DNA of 7,785 nt from Arcobacter sp. (GTDB lineage: Bacteria > Campylobacterota > Campylobacteria > Campylobacterales > Arcobacteraceae): NCBI GenBank assembly GCA_016744485.1, contig JADGEG010000091.1, positions 1 through 7,785 on the forward strand. Direction: 5' to 3'. Position numbers and translations under genes: made by a program. Positions 1 to 6,220 of the stretch are shown here, piece after piece. The notes beneath the pieces are model-generated. The model had not been told where the DNA came from. It did no database searches and saw only the letters and a program-made list of their open reading frames with translations. Numbering within the stretch: the stretch's first letter is position 1; the number at the start of each line of letters is the position of its first letter.

Positions 1-690
1 TGCAAGAACATTTTCACCTTTTATAGCAGCTATTGCTCCTCCTGTTAAAGAATAAATAGCTGTTTTAGCTAGTCCTCCATCTTTATAAGAATCATTTTGT
101 TCTACTGCTTCTTTTTCCATAGAAGTATTTCCTACTTTTTTAAAAGCTGTTTTAGCTATTAAATCAGTACCTGCTACAACTAAGTTTGTTCCTAATGAGT
201 CTTTAAAACTAGTTCCATAAACAGCAGATTGTATTCCTGTTTTTACTGTTGTATTAACTGCTTTTTGTGCAAACTGCTGTGTTGTTTCTCCTAAGTTTAA
301 ATCATCTAGTTTTAATTGCTTTAAGTTACTTGCATAACTTAATACCCCAGCAGTAACAGCACTTTTTGCTAAGCTTTTAAGGTCAAGTTTGAATTTATTT
401 CCAGTTATTACTGAACTTACTAAAGAAGATGTAGCTTGAACTACTACAGCTTGAACTGCAGCTCTTACTGCTGCTTGTGTTGTTGCATTTGTAATACCAG
501 AAGTAAGAGCACCTCCTGCTCCTGCTGTAAAGTAAGTTACAAGTGATTGTACTACTAGTGAACCAATTCCACTTAATGTAGTTGTCTTTGTATGCCAGTT
601 ATCACTATTTGCTATTTCTTTTATTAAATTTATTTGATCTAATGATAAGTCATGTTGAGATGATAAGGTCTTAAGTAATTCTTTTGTTTC
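1..690 (-). other. DUF637-like and pretoxin-like C-terminal region of TpsA, cut by the window edge
   Basis: Residues around LDQINLIKEIANSDNWHTKT (561-645) resemble the start of the DUF637 'possible haemagglutinin' domain. They are followed by Ala/Gly/Val-rich helices (SGIGSLVVQSLVV, YFTAGAGGALTSGI, QAAVRAAVQAVVV) that could be membrane-active. The last codons read KDGGLAKTAIYSLTGGAIAAIKGENVLA, split here as GGLAKTAIYSL and TGGAIAAIKGENVLA. This is the Gly/Ala segment that in CdiA/FHA proteins precedes the variable C-terminal tip. No VENN motif occurs within the window; it would lie further left if present. Confidence 0.65.
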
Positions 691-3600
691 TAATTGTGAA
701 GTAATATCTTTATTATTAAAAACTAATTTATCATTTACTGTAATAGTAGAAGGAATTACTATTTCTTTTACTTTTCCTTTTGTTTCAATAGTAGCTGTTA
801 TAATACCTCCATCAATTGAAAATTCATTTTCAAATAGTTTCTCTTTTCCTGAGAACAAGTTCATAACATCTGCTGTAATTGAAGCTGTATTTGCTCTTAT
901 ATTAGAAGCTTGTATATTTATATCTTTTGCATTTAAGATTAAATTATCTGCTGTAAGTTCACTTGATTTAATCTTTAAGTGATCTTTGTCAAGTTTGTAT
1001 TCATTCTTAATTAAACCACCAAATGAAGATTTTTTTCTATGTTTTAAAGAAGCTTCTTTATAAGATTTTGAAAAAATATTTAAATTATTCTTAGCATATG
1101 CTATTTTTTCTTCTTTTGCTTTTAATATTGTAGCTTCTAGGTTTATATCATTTCTGCTTATTAATTGAATATTCTTAGCATTTAATTTACTTGATAGTAC
1201 TTCTTCTTTATAACTAATATCCCGTTGAAGTTCACTGCTTCCCCAACCATTATTTATATTACTTTGAGAGTCTGTGTATTTAAGAGTATTAACAGCTGTT
1301 ATATTTATATCTCCTTTAGCTTGCATATTTATATTGTTTAAAGCATTTAGATTACTTCCTTGTATAGTCGTAGTATCTTGTGAGTTTATAAATATATTAT
1401 TTGCATTAAGATTTGAGCTTAGGTGTGTAGTAGATTTCTCTTTTATATAATTATTCTTATCTCCTACAAAATAATCTTTTTTATCTATAGTCGTGTTTAT
1501 ATCTACTTTGTTAGCATTTATGTTTATATCTTTGGCACTTAAATTACTTCCTTGATTTAAAAAAGTTTTAATTGTTTTTATATTAAGTGTATTTGTAGCT
1601 TGTATGCTTCCTTTGCTTCCTATAAGTACTTTATTATCTTTTGTTTTATTGTTTCCATAAGATACTTCTTTTATAAATCTTTTATTTGTTATATTTCCAT
1701 TTGTAGATATTAAATCTATATTAGAAGCTTTTATTACTGCACTTGTATTTGTTATATTATTTTTAGCTTGAAGTTTTATATTATTTCTTGCTTGTATTGT
1801 CCCACCGTAATTTTCTATAGTATTTGAAGAATTTAATACTATAGAATCTCCTGCACTTAATGTTCCAGTGTTTACGAAGTTTTTTACTTGTAGGTCTATA
1901 TTTTTCCCTGCCATTATTTGTGAATTTAGTACTTTATAGTTATTTGCATTAGCAAGATATAATACAGGTACTAAAACTTTTTGTCCTGATATTATTTGTT
2001 CTTCCATCCATACTATATCTTGAGTAAGTGCATTTATTTGTTCTTTACTAAGACTTATACCTGCTACTAACTCTAGGTTTTTTTGGGCTTTTATGGCATT
2101 GTTCATTAGGTACTGGTATTGTTCATTATTATTAGTTATTTGATTATCAAGAAAAGCTTTTCCAGTTTGCTTAAAGATACTTTTACTTATTAGTCTTTGT
2201 TCATAAAAAGCATCTTCTACTCTTTTTGTAGTGATGTCTGGACTAAAGTTTATATGTTTCATCATGTATGCACTACTGATGAAGTTTTTATACATAGTAA
2301 ACTCTGGATTGGTTTCTATAAGGTACTTTGAGTTTGGATTTTTAGAAGTTATAAATAATCCATATTCATTTGTAGGAAGTTTTATATCAGATAGTATATT
2401 TTTTTTTGTTATATTAGTTTTTGATACTAAAGTAGATGTACCATTTAGAGTTTCATTTGATATTAAAGTAGATGTACCATTTACAGTGTCATTTGCTATG
2501 TCTTTAGTATTATTTGAAGTATTTTTTATATCTTGATTAGTTAGTTCATCGATATTTGTAGTATTTACTGTATTTAAAGATTTTTGGCTTGTTGTATTTT
2601 CTGTTTGTTGTGTTGAACTAGCTATTGTGTGATTTTCTTTTATGTTTCCATTTGTAAGATTAACTATATTCCCTGTGATCTCTTCTCCTGCTTGAATGGT
2701 AGAAAATAATGTTCTAATAATTGTTGTTGTTTTATCACTTGGTAGATTGGCCCATTTATAATTAGGATCATGAAACCAAGAATTACATTCCTTATAACAA
2801 TATTTATATCGTCCTGTTTTTTCATTGTACCTATATAATATTTCATTTTTATTATTCACATTTCCTGATACATTAAAATTTATATTTTTCTTTGCAGATA
2901 TTAAACTAAGATAATTTATCATATTATCAACAACAATATTTATATTATTTCCAGAAGATAATGTTGCTTTTTTTGTTGGTTCATAAATTATACTATCTTC
3001 TGTAATAGTATGTGTCATACTTCTCTTTGTTTCCCTTTTTTTAACTTTTAAATCAATATAATAATCTATATAATCATGCCTAGAAGAATTTTCAGAATTA
3101 CCATTAAAAAAGCTACTTAATGTTCTTTTATTTAAATTTAAGCCATAGGTATCTTTATAATATTTTTTCAATCTTTCAAAAATGTCTTGCTCTTGAGGAA
3201 TTGCATAATATTTAGTTAAATTACTTGCATTAGAACTTATATCTTTATATTCAATTGTGTATATTTTTGCATGATTCTCATCATAAGTAATTTCTTTTTT
3301 AATTAAATTTGAATTAGCATAAAATATATCATTGATTGTGCATCCTTTTGTTTTACAGCTATTTGTAGAGTCTCTACTTATTATAACCTTATTATAATAT
3401 TCACCTTTTAGTATCGTATCTTGGATTATTTTTGACTTTATACTTTGTATTCGAGACTCACCTAGTTTATCATGAAGTTTTGAGTTAGATACAAATAAAT
3501 TTATACCATTTACAGAAATTGTCTTAATTTCTTTTTCTACTTTATCTGTGATATTTTCAAAACTATTAGCATATATATCTATATTCCCATTAAAAGTTTG

Positions 3601-5466
3601 TATAGTAGCTTTTTCATTTATGATACTATTTGTTTTTTCATTTGCACTGTTTTTAGCCATCATAAGATTATTCATAGCAAATATATTTGCATCTTCATTA
3701 TTTCTAAGTGTATTTACTGTATAAAGGTTCATATTATTAGCAGAAAATAATGTTGTATTATTTGTAAGATTTTGTGAGCTTATACTTAAATCATTTCCAG
3801 TATTAAAGTATCCATCATTTATGATGTTTTTTGCTTGTACATTTAGATTATAAGCTGAACTTATTCGTGAATTATTATCTATATCATTTGTTATATTTAT
3901 ATTTGAGGTTCCTGTTTTTGCACTTATTGTATGATTGTTTATTAATGAGTTTGCAGTTAAGCTTAAACTTTTTTGTGAAGCAAGTTTTTTATGATTAACT
4001 AGTTCTCCCTTGGTGCTAAGTACTAGGTCACCATTTGCTAATATATCTGAATTTACAGTAATATATTTTGAAGCATTTATACTTAAATCTCTATTTGATT
4101 CTATTTTTGAACTTGCTATATTATTTAGTGCATTAAGGCTAAGAAATAAATCTTGATTGCTATATAAATTTGAGTTTGTTAAATCTATAGTATTTGTAGA
4201 AAGGCTTAGATCTTTACTTGATTGTATATTTCCATTTGTATTATTTATATGCTTTGTATCAATAGTGATATTTTCTTGATTTGTTTTTATGCTTGCATTG
4301 GTATTATTTATTTCTTCTTGTACATTTATACTTATATTCTTATTTGCTAGTATGCTTGCATTTGAGTTGTCTAGGTTTTTTGTAGTGATAAATATATCAT
4401 TAAAAGATGTTATTTTAGAATTATTTGTTTTATTATCTAGTGTATCTGATATATGTAAAGTAAGCATATTTCTTGTTGTAATTGTATCATTATTTGTTAG
4501 TTTTTTTGACGAGATATCAAGATTATGTTTAGCTTGAAATAATCCTTCATTTATTATGGTATTTGTATTAGTTGCCAAGTCATTATTTGCTATTATCTTC
4601 CCATTATTTATTATATCTTGTGTTTTTAATATTAGATTATTTGCTATTATGTCTTTTTTATTTTCTAAGTTTTTTGTATTTATATTTAATATTTTATTTG
4701 CTTGAATTACTCCATCATTTACTAAGCTTTCTTTTATATCTAAATCTATATTGTTAACTGCTAAGATATTTGTATCTTTTAAGTTTAGTGTATTACTTTT
4801 TATATTTATAGTATTTGCTGATATTTCACCAGTATTTGTATTTATATCATTTGATTCTATATCTAATGTATTTGTGGCTGTTATATTGTTTGTATTTGTA
4901 AGATTGTTTGTTCTTATTGTATTATTTGTGTTTGAATGTAGTGTTCCACTGTTATTTAAAGATAATATACTATTTATTAGTAAATCTTTATTTGAAATAA
5001 TATTATTTGTATTTGTAAGTGTGTTTGTATTTATACTTAAGGTATTTGATGTCTGAATTATTCCTTGATTTAAAATGTTCTTTTTGTTGTTTATAGTGAT
5101 GTTATTTGTACCTGACATTTCATTTGTATTTTCTATATTTGAAGTATCTATACTTATATTATTAGAAAGAAGTGAGGCTTTATTTAGTAAAGTATTAGCT
5201 TGTATATTTAGTTTCTCAGAAGATACAATTTGCCCATTATTTATTATAATATTATTTGTAGTTTTATAATTTTGATTTACACTGATTATATTGTTATTTA
5301 ATTGTATATCATCACTTAGAGATTTTACCGTTAAATCTTTTTTAGCAGATACTTTTTGTAGAACTATTCTTCCATCATTTGAAATAGTAATATCTCCTAT
5401 TGAAGCTAGGACTTCAGGAGGTAAATTTACTCCTAATCCTTTGTCTGTTCCTACTATAATTTGCAT
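1..5466 (-). CDS. TpsA (filamentous haemagglutinin/CdiA-like) distal part, separated from its signal peptide by a frameshift, C-terminus off the window
   Basis: This is the continuation of tpsA in the shifted frame, bounded upstream by a TAG at 5476-5478 and open to the left edge (1,820 codons from 5460). The given end is the only plausible local ATG (5464-5466); the natural product would be fused to the TPS domain. Order of parts: completion of the TPS domain (IIVGTDKGLGVN, then PPEVLAS); FHA-1-like beta-helix repeats; a Cys-containing non-repeat block; a Thr/Asn linker; the FHA-2 region with NPNSKYLIET, DAFYEQRL, LTQDIVWMEEQ and VLVPVLYLA; and a DUF637-like region with a Gly/Ala-rich pretoxin segment at the edge. 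Intact proteins of this layout are surface fibres for adhesion or contact-dependent inhibition. Without a signal peptide, a locally initiated product would stay in the cytoplasm. The absence of any further stop over 1,820 codons argues for a recent break, a reversible one, or a sequencing error. The choice between adhesin and CDI toxin cannot be settled without the missing C-terminus. Confidence 0.85.
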   Translation of the reverse strand, partial: MQIIVGTDKGLGVNLPPEVLASIGDITISNDGRIVLQKVSAKKDLTVKSLSDDIQLNNNIISVNQNYKTTNNIIINNGQIVSSEKLNIQANTLLNKASLLSNNISIDTSNIENTNEMSGTNNITINNKKNILNQGIIQTSNTLSINTNTLTNTNNIISNKDLLINSILSLNNSGTLHSNTNNTIRTNNLTNTNNITATNTLDIESNDINTNTGEISANTINIKSNTLNLKDTNILAVNNIDLDIKESLVNDGVIQANKILNINTKNLENKKDIIANNLILKTQDIINNGKIIANNDLATNTNTIINEGLFQAKHNLDISSKKLTNNDTITTRNMLTLHISDTLDNKTNNSKITSFNDIFITTKNLDNSNASILANKNISINVQEEINNTNASIKTNQENITIDTKHINNTNGNIQSSKDLSLSTNTIDLTNSNLYSNQDLFLSLNALNNIASSKIESNRDLSINASKYITVNSDILANGDLVLSTKGELVNHKKLASQKSLSLTANSLINNHTISAKTGTSNINITNDIDNNSRISSAYNLNVQAKNIINDGYFNTGNDLSISSQNLTNNTTLFSANNMNLYTVNTLRNNEDANIFAMNNLMMAKNSANEKTNSIINEKATIQTFNGNIDIYANSFENITDKVEKEIKTISVNGINLFVSNSKLHDKLGESRIQSIKSKIIQDTILKGEYYNKVIISRDSTNSCKTKGCTINDIFYANSNLIKKEITYDENHAKIYTIEYKDISSNASNLTKYYAIPQEQDIFERLKKYYKDTYGLNLNKRTLSSFFNGNSENSSRHDYIDYYIDLKVKKRETKRSMTHTITEDSIIYEPTKKATLSSGNNINIVVDNMINYLSLISAKKNINFNVSGNVNNKNEILYRYNEKTGRYKYCYKECNSWFHDPNYKWANLPSDKTTTIIRTLFSTIQAGEEITGNIVNLTNGNIKENHTIASSTQQTENTTSQKSLNTVNTTNIDELTNQDIKNTSNNTKDIANDTVNGTSTLISNETLNGTSTLVSKTNITKKNILSDIKLPTNEYGLFITSKNPNSKYLIETNPEFTMYKNFISSAYMMKHINFSPDITTKRVEDAFYEQRLISKSIFKQTGKAFLDNQITNNNEQYQYLMNNAIKAQKNLELVAGISLSKEQINALTQDIVWMEEQIISGQKVLVPVLYLANANNYKVLNSQIMAGKNIDLQVKNFVNTGTLSAGDSIVLNSSNTIENYGGTIQARNNIKLQAKNNITNTSAVIKASNIDLISTNGNITNKRFIKEVSYGNNKTKDNKVLIGSKGSIQATNTLNIKTIKTFLNQGSNLSAKDININANKVDINTTIDKKDYFVGDKNNYIKEKSTTHLSSNLNANNIFINSQDTTTIQGSNLNALNNINMQAKGDINITAVNTLKYTDSQSNINNGWGSSELQRDISYKEEVLSSKLNAKNIQLISRNDINLEATILKAKEEKIAYAKNNLNIFSKSYKEASLKHRKKSSFGGLIKNEYKLDKDHLKIKSSELTADNLILNAKDINIQASNIRANTASITADVMNLFSGKEKLFENEFSIDGGIITATIETKGKVKEIVIPSTITVNDKLVFNNKDITSQLETKELLKTLSSQHDLSLDQINLIKEIANSDNWHTKTTTLSGIGSLVVQSLVTYFTAGAGGALTSGITNATTQAAVRAAVQAVVVQATSSLVSSVITGNKFKLDLKSLAKSAVTAGVLSYASNLKQLKLDDLNLGETTQQFAQKAVNTTVKTGIQSAVYGTSFKDSLGTNLVVAGTDLIAKTAFKKVGNTSMEKEAVEQNDSYKDGGLAKTAIYSLTGGAIAAIKGENVLA
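700..2388 (-). other. FHA-2 region of TpsA
   Basis: The entry segment reads LPTNEYGLF, then NPNSKYLIET-NPEF (2299-2340), VEDAFYEQRLISK, LTQDIVWMEEQ (1996-2028) and VLVPVLYLA. These are hallmarks of the FHA/CdiA family after the first fibre region. It continues with shorter beta-helix repeats (NLNAKDININ-like, for example GSNLSAKDININANKVD) and a basic KHRKKSSFGG turn near 1030. In CdiA, this part stays in the periplasm until target contact and then helps deliver the toxin. That role is transferred from the family, not shown here. Confidence 0.75.
2401..2619 (-). other. Thr/Asn/Ser-rich linker of TpsA before FHA-2
   Basis: A 73-residue stretch of low complexity, rich in Thr, Asn and Ser, contains nine N-x-(S/T) sequons by my count and no cysteine or Trp. 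It separates the cysteine block from the FHA-2 entry motif and includes the 36-bp duplication. It is probably a flexible or export-arrest linker in the place where CdiA proteins carry the Tyr/Pro-rich segment, although Pro is absent here. Confidence 0.5.
2422..2493 (-). repeat. Two-copy 36-bp tandem repeat inside tpsA
   Basis: Copies at 2458-2493 and 2422-2457 differ at three of 36 positions and keep the frame. They encode NDTVNGTSTLIS and NETLNGTSTLVS, 12 residues each. The near identity indicates a recent in-frame duplication that could vary in copy number. Confidence 0.85.
2690..3580 (-). other. Non-repetitive, cysteine-containing block of TpsA between FHA-1 and FHA-2, candidate receptor-binding region
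   Basis: About 300 residues lose the Asn/Ile repeat pattern and become charged and Tyr-rich (FERLKKYYKDTYGLN, YIDYYIDLKVKK). They hold two short cysteine pairs: CKTKGC (codons at 3340-3342 and 3355-3357) and CYKEC (2785-2787 and 2797-2799). These are the only cysteines in the visible TpsA. In characterised CdiA proteins, the receptor-binding domain sits between FHA-1 and FHA-2. The position matches, but the function is inferred and no family is recognised. Confidence 0.5.
3610..5340 (-). repeat. FHA-1-like beta-helix repeat region of TpsA
   Basis: The protein shows about 28 degenerate repeats of roughly 20 residues, of the pattern (T/N)-N-x-I-x-(A/S)-x-x-x-L-x-I. Examples are NNTNGNIQSSKDLSLS, NLDNSNASILANKNISIN and LTNSNLYSNQDLFLS. 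Alternating Ile/Leu facing in and Asn ladders are typical of the right-handed beta-helix of FHA/HMW exoproteins. The DNA is correspondingly repetitive on the plus strand (many copies of tttgta and ttatatc), but the repeats are diverged, not exact tandem copies. This region would form the extended surface fibre. Confidence 0.75.
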
Positions 5467-6208
5467 ACATTCCTCCTAAGGCTTGGCTATCTAAGAGTAA
5501 ATTTGTACTTTCATTACTATTTTTTGAAGAGATTATATTTTTAGTATTATTATCTATCGTATTGTTACCTAGTTTTATATCGAGGTTTTTTGCATTTATT
5601 TTTGCATTAAGTTTTAGATAATGGGTATAAATAGAAGTGCTATCTAGATTTGAAGTATCTAGTCCACCTCCTATTATTTCTATATCTCCACCATTTATAA
5701 TATATGAGTTTATATTTCCATTTAATATATTTGCTTTTCCTGTAGTTAAGGTTACTGATCCTGTATTTATAAACCCTGCTCCATTTATACTTATACCATT
5801 TGGGTTTGCCATGATAAAATCAGCTCTTTTCCCTGCTATTTCTGTATATCCATTAATGCTAGATCTTTGTGTAGAAGTAACTTCGTTTAGTATTACTTTT
5901 GCATTTGAACTAAGATTTTTATTTCCATATATATAGCCACCTAATTGTGTATTTACACTAGTAGCTTTTGAGTTATTAAGTATGAGTCCATTTTTTCCTA
6001 CATTATAATCTTTAAATTTATTGTGAGATAATCCTGTAGAGTTTGGATTGGCTATATTTACTATTGGGATATTATTTCTAGCTTTGTCTATAATGGTGTT
6101 TGTACTTCCATCTGGCCTTAAGTTTGCTGCATGAAGTGGGAGAAAGATTAAGGTATATACTAGTTGAAAGGATATGAGCTGTTTTAGTTTCATGGATTTG
6201 TTTTTCAT
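5414..6208 (-). CDS. TpsA (filamentous haemagglutinin family) N-terminal part: signal peptide and TPS secretion domain, truncated by frameshift
   Basis: This is the 5' portion of the secreted exoprotein, 264 codons as read. A signal peptide (1-27, basic KNKSMKLK then a hydrophobic core, cleavage near LHA/ANL) precedes the haemagglutination-activity/TPS domain recognised by TpsB. Family landmarks are NPNS (54-57) followed by GLSHNKF, GNKNL (95-99), VILNEV (105-110), the AGKRADFIMANPNGI segment with NPNG at 135-138, INGAGFINTG (141-150), and ALGGMYA (243-249). The usual NPNL motif reads NKNL here. The last 15 residues (250-264, Arg-rich) match nothing expected. The expected continuation, IIVGTDKGLGVN, lies in another frame from 5460, so the gene is frameshifted after residue 249. 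No extended ESPR-type signal peptide is seen. The product could still be exported as a small TPS-domain peptide, since such fragments of FHA-type proteins can fold and be secreted alone. Whether it is functional is unknown. Confidence 0.9.
   Translation of the reverse strand: MKNKSMKLKQLISFQLVYTLIFLPLHAANLRPDGSTNTIIDKARNNIPIVNIANPNSTGLSHNKFKDYNVGKNGLILNNSKATSVNTQLGGYIYGNKNLSSNAKVILNEVTSTQRSSINGYTEIAGKRADFIMANPNGISINGAGFINTGSVTLTTGKANILNGNINSYIINGGDIEIIGGGLDTSNLDSTSIYTHYLKLNAKINAKNLDIKLGNNTIDNNTKNIISSKNSNESTNLLLDSQALGGMYANYSRNRQRIRSKFTS
5458..5464 (-). other. Frameshift site at the end of the TPS domain
   Basis: After GCA (Ala249, 5462-5464), the coherent reading needs the single base 5461 skipped, resuming at ATT (5458-5460). 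In FHA-family proteins, GGMYA is normally followed by about three residues of the N-(K/R)-I type before the segment matching IIVGTD. Those residues are missing here, so a deletion of about 8 bases (9 expected, 1 left) fits better than a one-base insertion. A 2- or 5-base loss is also in phase. There is no slippery heptamer and no stop codon at the shift position. Confidence 0.8.
5464..5477 (-). promoter_or_regulatory. Shine-Dalgarno-like AGGAGGA with in-frame ATG at the frameshift junction
   Basis: AGGAGGA (5471-5477) is followed 5 bases after its AGGAGG core by an ATG (5464-5466) that is in frame with the whole distal part of tpsA. The motif arises from the conserved Gly-Gly-Met codons, so it may be coincidental, but its strength and spacing are those of a good initiation site. 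Initiation here would give a product with no signal peptide. Confidence 0.4.
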
Positions 6209-6216
6209 GTAAATTG

Positions 6217-6220
6217 CCTT
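6217..6220 (-). promoter_or_regulatory. Ribosome binding site of tpsA
   Basis: AAGG lies 8 bases before the ATG at 6208, directly after the tpsB stop codon (TAA, 6221-6223). It decides the tpsA start: the next in-frame ATG (6193, residue 6) has no such element. The 12-base intergenic gap leaves no room for a separate promoter, so tpsA should depend on tpsB transcription and coupled translation. Confidence 0.7.

Larger units (their letters stand above)
1..6208 (-). pseudogene. Whole tpsA locus, disrupted by a single frameshift (composite of the two CDS entries)
   Basis: The two frames belong to one gene. ALGGMYA ends at 5462 in the first frame and IIVGTDKG starts at 5460 in the second, which together rebuild the continuous TPS-family motif. 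At least 2,069 codons are visible and the 3' end is missing. It is marked as a pseudogene because the sequence as given cannot encode an exported full-length protein. If the frame change is a sequencing error or a variable site, it is a normal gene. Confidence 0.55.

Noticed and set aside
2231..2536. Plus-strand open frame of 101 codons, and similar ones at 4289-5479 and 5637-5936
   Set aside because: They are antisense to tpsA. Their Phe/Leu/Val-rich products are the complement of Asn/Lys/Ile-rich repeat codons, and no homology or coherent start signals are visible.
2664..2846. Minus-strand 60-codon open frame
   Set aside because: It lies in another frame inside the continuously open tpsA distal frame, whose reading here (YKWANLPSDK) is coherent with its flanks.
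3610..5340. CRISPR-like or satellite array suggested by recurring T-rich words
   Set aside because: There are no exact repeats with regular unique spacers. The periodicity is that of diverged 20-residue beta-helix codons.
5458..5477. Programmed ribosomal frameshift at the break
   Set aside because: There is no X-XXY-YYZ heptamer or prfB-like CUU-UGA. The AGGAGG lies 7 bases before the last in-frame codon, too far for a prfB-type +1 shift, and GCA to CAA re-pairing is poor.
6128..6208. Extended signal peptide (ESPR) typical of many large autotransporters and TpsA proteins
   Set aside because: The signal segment is about 27 residues, with an ordinary basic n-region and hydrophobic core and no long conserved extension.
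6209..6220. Separate promoter for tpsA
   Set aside because: The gap to tpsB is only 12 bases and is occupied by the ribosome binding site and spacer.
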